Shown here: piece by piece, positions 16,347 to 25,935 of the stretch
Numbering within the stretch: the first letter of the stretch is position 1
Layout: every line of letters begins with the position of its first letter
Assembly: GCF_964642095.1 (NCBI RefSeq)
Contig: NZ_OZ209244.1
Coordinates: 434,001-498,000, forward strand
Length of the DNA: 64,000 bases
From: Fretibacterium fastidiosum
Lineage (GTDB): Bacteria; Synergistota; Synergistia; Synergistales; Aminobacteriaceae
Direction of reading: 5' to 3'
Notes under the pieces: model-generated
The model's input: only the letters and a program-made list of their open reading frames with translations
What the model was told of the DNA's origin: nothing
Database searches by the model: none
Position numbers and translations under genes: made by a program

Positions 16347-17504
16347 ATGAACAAGAGCCTGCTGGCATTGGCGCTGGGGACCTTCGAATTCGGCATAACG
16401 GAGTACGTGATGATGAGCATCCTGGAGCCCGCTGCGGCGGCGCTTGGAGTCAGCGTGCCCACCGCCGGGATCCTGATCTCGGCCTACGCCCTGGGCGTGT
16501 GCGCCGGCGCGCCCCTGGTGGTGCTCGTAGCGCGGCGGCAGCCGCTGAAGCGCATCATGCTGGCCCTGGCGTGCCTCTGCACGGCGGGAGGCCTGACGGC
16601 GTCGCTGGCTCCCTCCTTTTACGTGCTGCTGGCCGCCCGATTCATCTCAGGGCTGCCCCACGGGGCGTGGTTCGGCGTGGGGTCCATCATCGCCCAGCGC
16701 ACGGCCCGGGCGGGGCGCGAGGCCTCCGCGGTGTCCGCGATGGTCGCGGGGATGACCGTGGCCAACATGGCGGGGGTCCCCCTGTGCACGCTGGCGGCAA
16801 ACTTCGTCTCCTGGCGCGCGCCCTTCATCGCCACCGTCGTCCTGGGCGCCCTCATGATCCTTGCCGTCCGCTTCTGGATCCCCTATCAGGAGCCGCTCCC
16901 GGATCGGGGGTTCAGGGGACAGTTCCGGTTCCTGAAGGACGCGAAGCCCTGGCTGCTGCTGCTTGGGATCGCGCTGAGCAACGGCGGGGTGTTCTGCTGG
17001 TACAGCTACATCAATCCCCTGATAACCCAAACGGCGGGCTTCTCCCCCCACTCGATGACGCTCATCGCGGCCTGGGCCGGGCTGGGCATGGTGATGGGCA
17101 ACCTGCTGGGCGGCCGCCTGTCGGACCGCTTCGCCCCGACCAAGGTCATCTTCGCCCTCCAGGGCTCGATCCTGTTCCTGCTGACGGGAATCTTCTTCCT
17201 CTTCGCCAACCGCTGGGCCGCCCTGGGGCTGACGTTCCTGGGGACGGGGGTGCTCTTCGCCCTCTCCGCGCCGCAGCAACTCCTGGCCATCCGGTTTTCG
17301 CCGGGCGGCGAGATGCTGGGGGCAGCCTGCGCGCAGGTGGGCTTCAACCTGGGCAACGCCATCGGCGCCTGGGCCGGCGCTCTGCCCGTGCGAGAGCTGG
17401 GCCTGAGCTATCCCTACACGGCTCTGATGGGGGTGCCCTTCGCCCTGGCGGGCTTCCTCGTGATGCTGTCGCTGCACCGAAGGGCGACGAGAACGGCGGC
17501 GTAG
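16347..17504 (+). CDS. MFS transporter, AraJ-like drug/sugar efflux type
   Basis: A 385-aa inner-membrane carrier with about 12 hydrophobic helices, close to the DHA1 family length. The segment between helices 2 and 3 (LVARRQPLKR) and LPHGAWFGVGSIIAQ in helix 4-5 are typical of AraJ/YdhP-like exporters. ATG 16347 follows AAAGGACGG; a TTG one codon earlier is in frame. It follows apbE by 49 bases but may be independently expressed. Substrate cannot be predicted. Confidence 0.85.
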   Translation: MNKSLLALALGTFEFGITEYVMMSILEPAAAALGVSVPTAGILISAYALGVCAGAPLVVLVARRQPLKRIMLALACLCTAGGLTASLAPSFYVLLAARFISGLPHGAWFGVGSIIAQRTARAGREASAVSAMVAGMTVANMAGVPLCTLAANFVSWRAPFIATVVLGALMILAVRFWIPYQEPLPDRGFRGQFRFLKDAKPWLLLLGIALSNGGVFCWYSYINPLITQTAGFSPHSMTLIAAWAGLGMVMGNLLGGRLSDRFAPTKVIFALQGSILFLLTGIFFLFANRWAALGLTFLGTGVLFALSAPQQLLAIRFSPGGEMLGAACAQVGFNLGNAIGAWAGALPVRELGLSYPYTALMGVPFALAGFLVMLSLHRRATRTAA

Positions 17505-17521
17505 GGCTCGAAGGAACAAAG

Positions 17522-17573
17522 GACTGCGGCCCTGCGGGGCGGTCCGCAAAGGACCGTTCCGCAGGGCCGCAGC
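17522..17573. terminator. Bidirectional terminator hairpin between convergent genes
   Basis: The 14-base arms CTGCGGCCCTGCGG and CCGCAGGGCCGCAG are perfect complements flanking an inner GGTCC/GGACC stem. It separates the MFS gene from the convergent chemoreceptor gene. Confidence 0.65.
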
Positions 17574-17588
17574 CGATTCAGCGGGCCA

Positions 17589-18980
17589 CTACACGCGCAG
17601 CGCCTTGATGGCGTCCAGCGCCCGAAGGACCTCCTTTGAAAGGCTGATGATGCCGGGGACCATGGCGCTGGCCTTCTCCTTTTTGCCGCTGCTGTAGGCG
17701 CGGATGGCGTCGGCGCAGGCGCGGTGGAACCTCTCGTGGCAGCCGCCCAGGTCGCGATAGGGCTGAGTGCTACCGTACCTCTTCCTGCCCTCGCCGGCGT
17801 ACCACTTGCCGAGGCGGCAGTTCGCGTAGTCCGCCGCTGCGTCGGGGTCCGGGTCCAGGTTGCCCCACATCATCTGATTGACGCGGGCCAGCCACAGCAT
17901 GTGGTCCGTCTTGGCCAGGTCGATGATGTCGTTGGACTGAAGGGGCAGGTCGTACTTCAGGAGTCCGGCGCGCATGTCGTTGATCTTGCGCAGGCTGTTG
18001 AAGATCGCGTCGTTGCATCCCCTGGTGTCCTCGTTGACGGCCTGGATGTTCTCCACTGTATCGTGCAGGGAGGCGCTGATCCCCTCAAAGGAGGCGGCCT
18101 GCTTCTCCGCGACGGGGGCAAGGCCGTTCATGGCCTCTCCGATATCCCCGAACACGCCGGTGAGGCCGTCCGCGTCCTCCGTCGTCTTGTCGATACTCTC
18201 CGTGTTCTTCGCGTAGCCGTCGGACAGCTGGGCAAACTTCTCGCCCAACGTCATGACGTCCGTGCGGATGCCGTTGAGGTGGTCGCCGATCTGGGCGACG
18301 GAGCGCTTGGACTCCTCGGCCAGCTGGCGGACGTTTTCCGCCACGACGGCGAACCCCCTGCCGGCGTCGCCGGCCCGCGCGGCCTCGATGGATGCGTTGA
18401 GGGACAGCAGATTCGTCTGCACCGCGATGCCGTTGATGATGTTGACCAGGTTGTCGATGTCGGCCATGGAGTCGCTCAGGTGCCTCATGCTCTCCGTCAT
18501 GGCCTGAAGGTTCTCGCCGGCCGCCTGGTTGCCCGCGGCGAGGGCGTGGATGTCCGTCTTGGCCTGCTCCATGGTCGCGCCGCCCTGCGTCGTCTGCTCC
18601 GCGGTCCTCGATATCATGCTCGACATGCCGCTCACGTCGGAGGTCAGTTCGTCCACGGTCCTCAGGTCCTCCCGGACGCCCGCCGATATCTTCTGGTACT
18701 TCTCCGCCAGGCCGGCCAGGACCTCCGAGGCCTTCGTCGCGCTCAACAGCACGTCGTTGATGTCCTGCGTCATCTTCAGGTACTCGTCCGCGTGGGCACA
18801 GAGCAGGCCCCCCAGCGCGGCGCTGAGGTTCCTCAGCCGCGGGTCCTCGAACTCCGGGGCCTCGCTCTCGAAGTCCCCCCGACGCAGCGCGGCGATGAAC
18901 GCCTCCAGCTCCCGCAGCTCGTCCGGCGTCATACGGACGCCCTCGTCCTTCTTTTTCCCATTGCTCCCTCCAAAAAACAT
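17589..18980 (-). CDS. Soluble methyl-accepting chemotaxis protein with C-terminal CZB domain
   Basis: A 463-aa chemoreceptor without membrane helices, so cytoplasmic. A short N-terminal sensor (1-80) and coiled helices lead to the conserved signalling hairpin (INGIAVQTNLLSLNASIEAA, then AGRGFAVVAENVRQLAEES), which binds CheA/CheW. The last 110 residues are a chemoreceptor zinc-binding domain (DHMLWL, CRLGKWY, HERFH supply His/Cys ligands). ATG 18980 has GGGAGG about 10 bases upstream; an ATG at 19019 is longer. CZB domains sense zinc or oxidants such as hypochlorous acid in studied cases. No che genes are nearby. Confidence 0.92.
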   Translation of the reverse strand: MFFGGSNGKKKDEGVRMTPDELRELEAFIAALRRGDFESEAPEFEDPRLRNLSAALGGLLCAHADEYLKMTQDINDVLLSATKASEVLAGLAEKYQKISAGVREDLRTVDELTSDVSGMSSMISRTAEQTTQGGATMEQAKTDIHALAAGNQAAGENLQAMTESMRHLSDSMADIDNLVNIINGIAVQTNLLSLNASIEAARAGDAGRGFAVVAENVRQLAEESKRSVAQIGDHLNGIRTDVMTLGEKFAQLSDGYAKNTESIDKTTEDADGLTGVFGDIGEAMNGLAPVAEKQAASFEGISASLHDTVENIQAVNEDTRGCNDAIFNSLRKINDMRAGLLKYDLPLQSNDIIDLAKTDHMLWLARVNQMMWGNLDPDPDAAADYANCRLGKWYAGEGRKRYGSTQPYRDLGGCHERFHRACADAIRAYSSGKKEKASAMVPGIISLSKEVLRALDAIKALRV

Positions 18981-19042
18981 AAAAAACCGAACCTCCCTCA
19001 GGATCGTCTCAAATGCCACACCACGGTACTCAATGTTGAACT

Positions 19043-19048
19043 ATTATA
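19043..19048 (-). promoter_or_regulatory. Candidate -10 box for the chemoreceptor gene
   Basis: TATAAT on the minus strand, 63 bases upstream of the chosen start, with no clear -35. The rest of 18981-19150 holds no gene. Confidence 0.35.
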
Positions 19049-19150
19049 GTGCATTTGAAACGTCCCTGCACGTCCGTTCACAACTTACAGGGGTCAGCCT
19101 CCGCCGCGGAGGACGCCGGACGAAGGGAGAGGTCCCTGCCCGCGGTGCCT

Positions 19151-20227
19151 CTAATTCAGCCAGCCCCTCAGGCCGTCGCGCTGGACCTCACCCCGCGTCG
19201 GCAGCCCCTCGACCACAATCTTTCGCTCGGAGCGGTCGTTGTACGCCGCGCACAGCGCGCGGAATACCTCGACGGCGATCCCCACGCGCTCCGCGATGGG
19301 GTACCCCCGCAGCCCCAGCGGATCAGGGCTGGCGCTCCACTCGTTCATGCCGGGGTTGGGCGTCTCCGACAGGAACGCCAGACAGTCCGTGTTCTCCCCG
19401 ATCTCGTAGTGGCAGATGCCTCGGTAGCCCGGCGCGGACTGTTCCAGCTTCATCGACGTCCCCCGCTCCTCCAGCAGGAACAGCGCCTCCGCCGCAAGGT
19501 CCAGCGCCCTGGGGTGGGCGATGAGCGAGTTCGCCAGCAGGCTGTTCTTGCCCACCTTGCCGGTCTTGGGGTTCATCGCGTCCTCAAAGGTCCGCGCCTC
19601 GTGCATGTCCAGGCTGAAGGCCACGCCCTCCCGCCGGATCAGCTCCATGACGGCGAAGGTCACCCGCTCCGCCGGCGTGCCATCGGCCCTGCCGGGGTAG
19701 TTCCGGTTGATGTTGCGCCACTCCGCGCCGTTCTTCAGCACGAAGCCCGACGGGTGACGAAACGCTTCAGGGTCCTTCTCTCCGGGGCGCAGCGGAATGT
19801 ACCGGTCGCCCCATGGCAGGAAGCGCGCCCCGCTCCGGCCCGCCACTTCGAGCACGCGGGGGCGGTTCCCCAGGCTGTCCGGCACGGACATGCCCGCGGC
19901 GTTGACGCACGGCACGACGAAGAGCCGCCCCTCCCGGACGCGGGCGTTCTCCACCATCAGGGTCGCCGCCGCGACGCCCGCGATCTCCCTCGCATGGACC
20001 CCGCCCATCACCAGCGCCGTGGCGCCCGGCCTGTCCCCGCTCAGGAGGTAGACCGGCGTGTCGTAGTCGCTCCCCCGCAGGTTCGCGTTGTAGTCGGAGA
20101 GCCACAGCATCCGCGTAAGCCCGTAGCCCGGCCGCACGTCCAGGCGGAACGCGGCCTGTGAGGAGGACGCGCAGGACAGGGCAAGCGCCAGCAGAAGACA
20201 GGCCGCCCGCCTCAGCGCCGTCGCCAT
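19151..20227 (-). CDS. Exported M14/AstE-like metallohydrolase, paralogue 1
   Basis: A 358-aa protein with an N-terminal signal peptide (CLLLALALSCASSSQA). It resembles the succinylglutamate desuccinylase/aspartoacylase branch of M14 zinc carboxypeptidases: the zinc-site motif GGVHAREIAG (HxxE) lies near residue 75, NRNYPGRADG and DMHEA follow. Likely periplasmic hydrolase of an amide or peptide bond. It is the last gene of the seven-gene operon and begins one base after the stop of paralogue 2. Confidence 0.8.
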   Translation of the reverse strand: MATALRRAACLLLALALSCASSSQAAFRLDVRPGYGLTRMLWLSDYNANLRGSDYDTPVYLLSGDRPGATALVMGGVHAREIAGVAAATLMVENARVREGRLFVVPCVNAAGMSVPDSLGNRPRVLEVAGRSGARFLPWGDRYIPLRPGEKDPEAFRHPSGFVLKNGAEWRNINRNYPGRADGTPAERVTFAVMELIRREGVAFSLDMHEARTFEDAMNPKTGKVGKNSLLANSLIAHPRALDLAAEALFLLEERGTSMKLEQSAPGYRGICHYEIGENTDCLAFLSETPNPGMNEWSASPDPLGLRGYPIAERVGIAVEVFRALCAAYNDRSERKIVVEGLPTRGEVQRDGLRGWLN

Positions 20228-20228
20228 G

Positions 20229-21356
20229 TCAGTTCAGCCACGCGCCGACGTCCTGTTCCATCAGCGTCCTGTAGTCCGGCAGACCCTCGATCACGAGGTG
20301 CCTGTCGTGGCCGGCGTTGTAGACGTTGACGAGCTCCTGAAACACCTGCTGCTGAAGGCCCACCCGGTGCTTCAGCGGGAAGCGGACGTCGCGGATGATG
20401 TCGGGCGCCTCGCGCCAGTCGTCCTGCCCCGGGTTCGGCGTCTCGAAGAGGAAGGAGAGGCAGGGCGTCGCGTCGCCGATCTCGAGGTGGCTCAGGCCGC
20501 GGAACTTCCGGTTCGACTGCTCGATCTTCAGGGGGAAGCCCACGGCGTCGCCGACGTTCACCACGACCTCGGCGCCGATCTCCATGGCCTCCGGCCTGGG
20601 GTTGCAGATCAGCATGTAGGCCAGCCGCCCGCCCTGCCGCGTCTCGCCCGTCCTGGGGTCCAGGCACCAGCTGGGGGTGTCCGCCTCGTGCATGTCCACC
20701 TCCAGGACCACGTCCTCGCTTCGCACCAGCTGCACGACGGCGTAAGCCACCTGCTGGGTGGGCGTCCCGTCCGGAAGGCCGGGGTAGGCGCGGTTGATGT
20801 TGCGCGTCTCGGCCCCGTCGCCGCCCTTCGAGCCGGGGATGACCTCGCCGGACTGATGGCGGTACTGGTCCGGGTCCGGCTGACCCTGGTCCACCACGTC
20901 GACGCGCCGATCCCCCAGCGGGAGCAGGCGCGCGCCGCTCCGCGTCTCGATCCTGTGGCTTCGTGGGAGGTTCGTCGCCTTGTCGTGCAGGCCGTAGCCG
21001 CTGGCGTTGAGCGCTGGGACGACGATGAGGCGGCCCTCCAGGACGCGCGCGTTCTCGACGGCGACGAGGGCCGCCGTGTGCCCCGCGATCTCACGGGGGT
21101 GCGTGCCGCCGAGGATCAGCATCGTCGCGCCGGGCTTCGCCCCCTCCATGAAGTAGACGGGCGCGTCCAGGTTCGTCCCCTTCAGAGGGGCACAGTAGTC
21201 GGAGAGCCAGCCGATCTTCGTCACGCCGTATCCGGGTCGGACGTCGGGGCGAAAGAAGGCCGCCTCCGCACCGGCGGGGGCACGGACGAGGCACAGCGCC
21301 ATGAGCGCAGCGAGAGCGGCTGCACGCCGCAGTTTCGCATAAGACATGAAAGACAT
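20229..21356 (-). CDS. Exported M14/AstE-like metallohydrolase, paralogue 2
   Basis: A 375-aa paralogue of the neighbouring gene, sharing FRPDVRPGYGVTKIGWLSDY, the zinc motif GGTHPREIAGH, NINRAYPGLPDGTPT and DMHEADT. An N-terminal signal peptide (ALAALMALCLVRAPAGAEA) predicts export. ATG 21356 is preferred with GGGAGGTC upstream; a TTG at 21371 is weaker. Probable zinc hydrolase of N-acyl or peptide substrates; specificity unknown. It lies 57 bases after the gamma-glutamyltransferase. Confidence 0.8.
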   Translation of the reverse strand: MSFMSYAKLRRAAALAALMALCLVRAPAGAEAAFFRPDVRPGYGVTKIGWLSDYCAPLKGTNLDAPVYFMEGAKPGATMLILGGTHPREIAGHTAALVAVENARVLEGRLIVVPALNASGYGLHDKATNLPRSHRIETRSGARLLPLGDRRVDVVDQGQPDPDQYRHQSGEVIPGSKGGDGAETRNINRAYPGLPDGTPTQQVAYAVVQLVRSEDVVLEVDMHEADTPSWCLDPRTGETRQGGRLAYMLICNPRPEAMEIGAEVVVNVGDAVGFPLKIEQSNRKFRGLSHLEIGDATPCLSFLFETPNPGQDDWREAPDIIRDVRFPLKHRVGLQQQVFQELVNVYNAGHDRHLVIEGLPDYRTLMEQDVGAWLN

Positions 21357-21412
21357 GAAAAGACCTCCCAAGACAAAAAATGGAGGACGGCCTCTCTCAA
21401 AGAGGCCGTCGC

Positions 21413-23197
21413 CTACCGGTCCGGCGCGGCGGCTGCGCCCCCGCGGCGCACGGAGCCCACGCCGGTCAGGCGGCCGTCGAACAGGCCGCGCTCAACGGCG
21501 TTGGGACCGCCGAAGTACAGGTCAGGAAACTTCTTGATCTCGACCTTGTGGCCAAAGCCCTGCTCCAGGGCCCTGATGGTCCCCTCGGAGTAGCCGCTCT
21601 CCATCTCCATCAGGGAGACTCCCTCCCCGGAGTTGAAGGAGCTCATGATCTTCGGGCTGTTGATGCTCTCCTCCAGCGACATGTTGAAGTCGATCAGGTC
21701 GATCAGCATCTGGCACAGCGTCGGGACGATGCGTCCCGCGCCCGGCGTGCCCAGCACCCAGCGCACCTTGCCGGCGCGGTCCACGATCATGGGGGAGATC
21801 GTGGTGCGCACGCGCTTGCCGGGCTGGATGTCGCTGACGCCGTTCCCTTCGGGGCTCGGCCTGCTCCAGAAGTTGCCCATCTCGTTGTTCATGAAGAAGC
21901 CGTCCAGCCAGTACCCCGTTCCGAAGAAGCCGGAGATGGTCTGAGTCCAGGCCACCGCGTTGCCCCAGCGGTCCACAACGGAGAAGTGCGTCGTGGAGAC
22001 GGACTCGAACTGCTCCTGCGCGGGCAGGGCCGCAGCCGCAGGCAGGGTCAGGTAATCGCTCAGGCCCATCCCCTCCTCGAACGCGGGGGCATCCCCGGCT
22101 CTGCTCTTGCCCGCTGCCCAGTCCTCGGAGGTCGTGGCGCCGCTCAATTTGACGCTCATCAGGCGCAGCTTTGCGTACTCCTTGTTCGCCATGCCGCGCT
22201 CAGCCGTCCTGCTGAACGCCGGATCGCCGACGTAGGCGCTCAGGTCCGAAGCCGTCAGCAGGAACACCTCCTGCATGATGTGCAGCCTCAGCGGGTCATC
22301 CCAACCCATGGCGGCAAAGTTGAAGTTCTCGAAGAGGTTCATGTTCTCGATCAGGCGCGGGCCGCCGACGGGAAGCCCCGCCACGGTGATGGTGTAGCCC
22401 TTGTACCGGCCCTGCAGCGGGGTGCGCTCGACGGCGCGGTAGGCCTGCAGGTCCTCCTTGCGGACCCAGCCGCCCCTCTCCTTCATGAAGGCGTCGATGT
22501 CGTCGGCGACGCCGCCCCGATAGAAGTCGTCCAGGCCCTTCTCCGCCAGGCGGCGCAGCGTCGCAGCCAGCTTCGGGTTCTTGAATGTCTCCCCCGACTC
22601 CCAGGCAAGGCCCTCGTTCAAAAAGTCGGGCGCGTTCTCGCTGAGCGTCTTGAAGTTGTCCTTGCAGATCTGCGAAAACGTTCGGTTGACCTCGAAGCCG
22701 TCCTCGGCGTATCGAATGGCAGGGGCCGCCAGGTCCGTCAGGGGTTTTGTCGCCCCCCTGCTCATGACCTCCCGGATGCCCGCCGGAAGTCCGGGGACGC
22801 AGGCGCCCTGCAGTTTCAGCTTCATGTCGCCCGTCGTCTTAAAGCCCTCCTGGGCCATCTGCTCGTAACTGGCCATAGCGGGCGCACAACTGCGGAAGTC
22901 GATGGACCAGGTGCGCCCGTCCGCCATGCGCGCCACCATGTAACCCTCCCCGAAGAGGCTGGAGGCGTAGGGCTCCACCACCCCCAGCGCAAGGCTCGTC
23001 GCGACGGCCGCGTCGATGGCGTTGCCGCCCGCCTCCAGGACCTCCGCTCCGGCCTCGGCGGCCAGGGGGTGCGCGGCGGCCACGATGCCCTTGTCGGAGC
23101 TCAGCACCTTTCCGACGGTGACGGCCGACGCCGGCGCAGCCGCGGTCAGGGCGACGACGAGGCTCAGCCCCAACAGCCTTTTGAACCTTCCGTTCAT
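21413..23197 (-). CDS. ggt: Gamma-glutamyltransferase (Ntn hydrolase)
   Basis: A 594-aa exported enzyme that removes gamma-glutamyl groups from glutathione or gamma-glutamyl peptides. The signal peptide ends near AAPASAVT. The proenzyme cleaves itself before the catalytic Thr of TTHFSVVD (about residue 400), giving large and small subunits. Other family segments are HPLAAEAGAEVLEAGGNAIDA near the start, GNAVAWTQTI, and FFMNNEMGNF. The canonical small-subunit GG loop appears as TPGAGRI. GGAGGAGGT precedes the ATG. It sits between three exported metallohydrolases, suggesting joint peptide processing. Confidence 0.88.
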   Translation of the reverse strand: MNGRFKRLLGLSLVVALTAAAPASAVTVGKVLSSDKGIVAAAHPLAAEAGAEVLEAGGNAIDAAVATSLALGVVEPYASSLFGEGYMVARMADGRTWSIDFRSCAPAMASYEQMAQEGFKTTGDMKLKLQGACVPGLPAGIREVMSRGATKPLTDLAAPAIRYAEDGFEVNRTFSQICKDNFKTLSENAPDFLNEGLAWESGETFKNPKLAATLRRLAEKGLDDFYRGGVADDIDAFMKERGGWVRKEDLQAYRAVERTPLQGRYKGYTITVAGLPVGGPRLIENMNLFENFNFAAMGWDDPLRLHIMQEVFLLTASDLSAYVGDPAFSRTAERGMANKEYAKLRLMSVKLSGATTSEDWAAGKSRAGDAPAFEEGMGLSDYLTLPAAAALPAQEQFESVSTTHFSVVDRWGNAVAWTQTISGFFGTGYWLDGFFMNNEMGNFWSRPSPEGNGVSDIQPGKRVRTTISPMIVDRAGKVRWVLGTPGAGRIVPTLCQMLIDLIDFNMSLEESINSPKIMSSFNSGEGVSLMEMESGYSEGTIRALEQGFGHKVEIKKFPDLYFGGPNAVERGLFDGRLTGVGSVRRGGAAAAPDR

Positions 23198-23301
23198 GAG
23201 AATACCTCCTCCTTACCACGCAATCACTTCATAGACGAAGTGGGCAAAAACAACGAGGGAGCCGTGCTGACCGGCATTGGAATCAACCTCTGGAACCCCT
23301 G

Positions 23302-24456
23302 TCACAGGCCGGGTAGAGGGTTCAGCCAATGTCCGACGTCGTGCGACACGACCTCCTCAAACCCCGGAATGCCGGACACGGCGACCGCCCTGTCCGGATA
23401 CAGCTCCTCCATCGCGCTCAACACGGCCTGGATAGCGGCCAGATGACGGCCCACGCGCAGCTGGATGGGCTGGCTGCCGTCGTAGGGGACGAAGAGGCGG
23501 CCCAGGGCGGCGGCGCGCACGTAGGCCTTGTCCGCGCCCGTCAGGAACAGGGCTTCGTCCGTACGCCCCCTCAGACGTCCCTGCCCCGGGTTCGCCGCCT
23601 CCATCAGGATGGGCAGCAGCGTCGGGATGCTGTCGCCCCACTCGCGGTGACTGAGCCCGTGCAGGTTCTTCGGCGACGGCTCAAGGCGCATGGGGAGGCC
23701 CATCATCTCAAGCTCCATCGCCGCCACGGCCGCAAGCTCCATCGAGTTCTCGTGGGCCACCATGGCGTTGACGACGGGATACTCCGGAGCGGCCTCGTGC
23801 AGGTCGAAGGCCAGGTCCACCCTCTCCGCCCGCAGCATCTCCGTGATGGCGTACCCGACCCGCTGCGTCAGCCCCTCGTTCAGCGTGCCGGGAAACGCGC
23901 GGTTCTGGTTTGCCCGCGAGGTGCCGTCCAGCTCCTGCCCCGACGGAAAGTGAACGTAGGTGTTCGGGTTGGGCCACTGGTGGATGGGGTTCGTGGCCCG
24001 CGAACCGCACCGGAAGCTCCGCACCGTGCCATCGTCCCGCGTGAAGCGGAGGCGCTGCGGCGCGGCGTCCTGGGGCGAGTTGTGCGTCAACGCGGACAGG
24101 TTGGAGAAGGGCATCACGATCAGCCGCCCACGCTCCACCTGCGCTCGCTCAAGGCACACGACGGCCGCCATGTACCCCGCCGGCTCGTTGGCATGGATGC
24201 CGCCCATGATGAAGATCGTCCCTCCCGGCTCTCTCCCCTGCTGGATGAAGACGGGGGTGTCGCCCGGCGACCCCGAAAGCGACGGCTCCCACTCCGAGAG
24301 CCTGTGCCGCTCAAACCCCGGCGCGGGGGCCAGAGCGTCCAGCTCCCACATCGACATGAACGATCGTGCCGCGGCCCAGGAGGTCAGGCCAACCCCGACG
24401 CAGAGGAGGAGCGCCGTCAGCGCGCTGCCGCGTTCCTTTGCGAAAAACCCCTTCAT
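23302..24456 (-). CDS. Exported M14/AstE-like metallohydrolase, paralogue 3
   Basis: A 384-aa, more divergent member of the same family. An N-terminal hydrophobic segment (ALTALLLCVGVGLTSWAA) is a signal peptide or anchor. The zinc motif is GGIHANEPAGY, with NQNRAFPGTLNEG and DLHEAAPE further on; EAANPGQGRL resembles the ETPNPG segments of the paralogues. ATG 24456 has GGGGGAGGG upstream and leaves a 17-base gap after the 47-aa gene; an ATG at 24477 would overlap it. Substrate unknown. Confidence 0.78.
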   Translation of the reverse strand: MKGFFAKERGSALTALLLCVGVGLTSWAAARSFMSMWELDALAPAPGFERHRLSEWEPSLSGSPGDTPVFIQQGREPGGTIFIMGGIHANEPAGYMAAVVCLERAQVERGRLIVMPFSNLSALTHNSPQDAAPQRLRFTRDDGTVRSFRCGSRATNPIHQWPNPNTYVHFPSGQELDGTSRANQNRAFPGTLNEGLTQRVGYAITEMLRAERVDLAFDLHEAAPEYPVVNAMVAHENSMELAAVAAMELEMMGLPMRLEPSPKNLHGLSHREWGDSIPTLLPILMEAANPGQGRLRGRTDEALFLTGADKAYVRAAALGRLFVPYDGSQPIQLRVGRHLAAIQAVLSAMEELYPDRAVAVSGIPGFEEVVSHDVGHWLNPLPGL

Positions 24457-24473
24457 CCGGACGCCCTCCCCCC

Positions 24474-24617
24474 TCACTTGATCATCAGGATGCGCAGGAT
24501 CATGGGGATCAGGACCAGCGCATCGGCGAACTGCCGCCAGAAGGAACGCTCCCGAAACATGGAGCGAAGGACGAGGATCGTCATCAAGGCCAGGATTCCC
24601 CTGTAGAAAAGCGTCAT
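24474..24617 (-). CDS. 47-aa membrane protein in the hydrolase/transporter operon
   Basis: A small reading frame opens MTLFYRGILALMTILVLRSM and ends RILMIK, with two hydrophobic stretches separated by the charged FRERSFWRQFAD. GGAGGGAATACG precedes the ATG. It lies 13 bases after the permease and 17 before the hydrolase, so the operon spacing supports it being real. It might act like a small accessory subunit of the large permease (a role DctQ plays in TRAP systems, though it is far shorter). No homologue recognised. Confidence 0.6.
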   Translation of the reverse strand: MTLFYRGILALMTILVLRSMFRERSFWRQFADALVLIPMILRILMIK

Positions 24618-24630
24618 CGTATTCCCTCCT

Positions 24631-25923
24631 CTACCGGATGTGGCGCGCAATGGCGTCGCTCATCAGGATGACGGCGAGGCACCACAGCGCCACGGTCACG
24701 CCCGGCCACAGGCAGCGGCGCGCGATCCTGAAGCGGTCCTCCACGCCCAGCGCACGGGCCGCGAAGAACGGCGACAGCGTTCCGGGCGGCATGAGGTCTC
24801 CCAGCGACGCGAGCATCCCCAGCGCGGAGGCAACGATCACGACGTCGTGCCCTGAAAGCGCCAAAAGGAACGGCACCCCCAGCACGGAGGCCGATCCGTA
24901 GGCGGAGATCGCGCCGAAGAGCGGCATGGCGATCAGAACGCTTGCCAAGAGCCCCCAGGACGGCAGCGACAGCGCCGAGACGACGACGAAGCCCTCCGCG
25001 CCGACCAGGGTCATGACCTGAATGAACATGCCCACGCCCATCAGGACGCTCATGATGGGGAGGGAGTCATCGATGGCCTCGGCTGCGGCCTCCATGGGGT
25101 TCCACCGAACCCCCGTCAGGAGGGCCGATGCGGCGGCGATCAGGAAGATGGCGGGCATCCCCAGGAAGTGCCAGTATCGGGACCCGCTCAGGAACTGCTC
25201 GGCGGCGATCAGTGCGGCGAGGACCAGGACGGGCAGCGACAGCCGAAGCGTCAGCGGCCGCGCGTTCATCCTTTCGAGTTGGGCCTCCAGCGCCCCCTCG
25301 TCCTCGAAGCGTCGTATGGCGGGATAGACCATCGCCAGGGCGAAGAGCGCCGCCAGCGGCAGGGTGCAGATCAGGAGCGGGACGGTGAAGCCGACGTAGG
25401 GGATATCGACGCCGGCGCAGATGATCATGGCGGGGATGCTGACCGGCGGCGCGACCATGCCCAGAAGCGCCCCCATGGAGATGACGGCCCCCGCGCGCTC
25501 CGGCTCCAGGCCAAGCGTGACGAGCACCGGCGCCACAAGCGCTCCGGTCGTCAGGACGGAGGCGATGGACGACCCCGTGATCATCCCCGGCGCCATGATG
25601 AGCAGCAGGATGCCGAGGCTCAAGAACGCCGGCATACGGCGGAACCTGCGGATGATCCAGACCGCGAAAGCGTCCAGGAAGCCCGTCCTCTGCGCGGCCT
25701 TCATGAAGATCATGGCCGAGGCGATGACCATGATCGTGTCGAGGTAGCCGAATTCCCCCTCCACGAGGTGCCTCAGGGGAATCCCCTCGCCTGCTGCCGC
25801 CGCGCCGGCGAGGGAGGCGAAGACCATGGCGACCGCGATGGGAAGTTCGAGCCAGAACGTCACCGCGAAGAAGACGGCGACCATCAGGAGGGCGTAGAAG
25901 CCCTCCGGCCAGAACCAGGACAT
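24631..25923 (-). CDS. TRAP-type large permease (DctM-like)
   Basis: A 430-aa integral membrane protein with about 12 helices, at the normal length for TRAP large subunits. Two half-repeats carry GMVAPPVSIPAM and GDLMPPGTLSPFF, the PP loops of the ion transporter superfamily. No DctP-type binding protein or full DctQ subunit is next to it; instead the flanking genes encode a DUF6305 protein and a 47-aa membrane protein. It probably imports or exports an organic anion linked to the exported hydrolases. Substrate unknown. Confidence 0.8.
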   Translation of the reverse strand: MSWFWPEGFYALLMVAVFFAVTFWLELPIAVAMVFASLAGAAAAGEGIPLRHLVEGEFGYLDTIMVIASAMIFMKAAQRTGFLDAFAVWIIRRFRRMPAFLSLGILLLIMAPGMITGSSIASVLTTGALVAPVLVTLGLEPERAGAVISMGALLGMVAPPVSIPAMIICAGVDIPYVGFTVPLLICTLPLAALFALAMVYPAIRRFEDEGALEAQLERMNARPLTLRLSLPVLVLAALIAAEQFLSGSRYWHFLGMPAIFLIAAASALLTGVRWNPMEAAAEAIDDSLPIMSVLMGVGMFIQVMTLVGAEGFVVVSALSLPSWGLLASVLIAMPLFGAISAYGSASVLGVPFLLALSGHDVVIVASALGMLASLGDLMPPGTLSPFFAARALGVEDRFRIARRCLWPGVTVALWCLAVILMSDAIARHIR

Positions 25924-25935
25924 CCCCCGTCGGGC

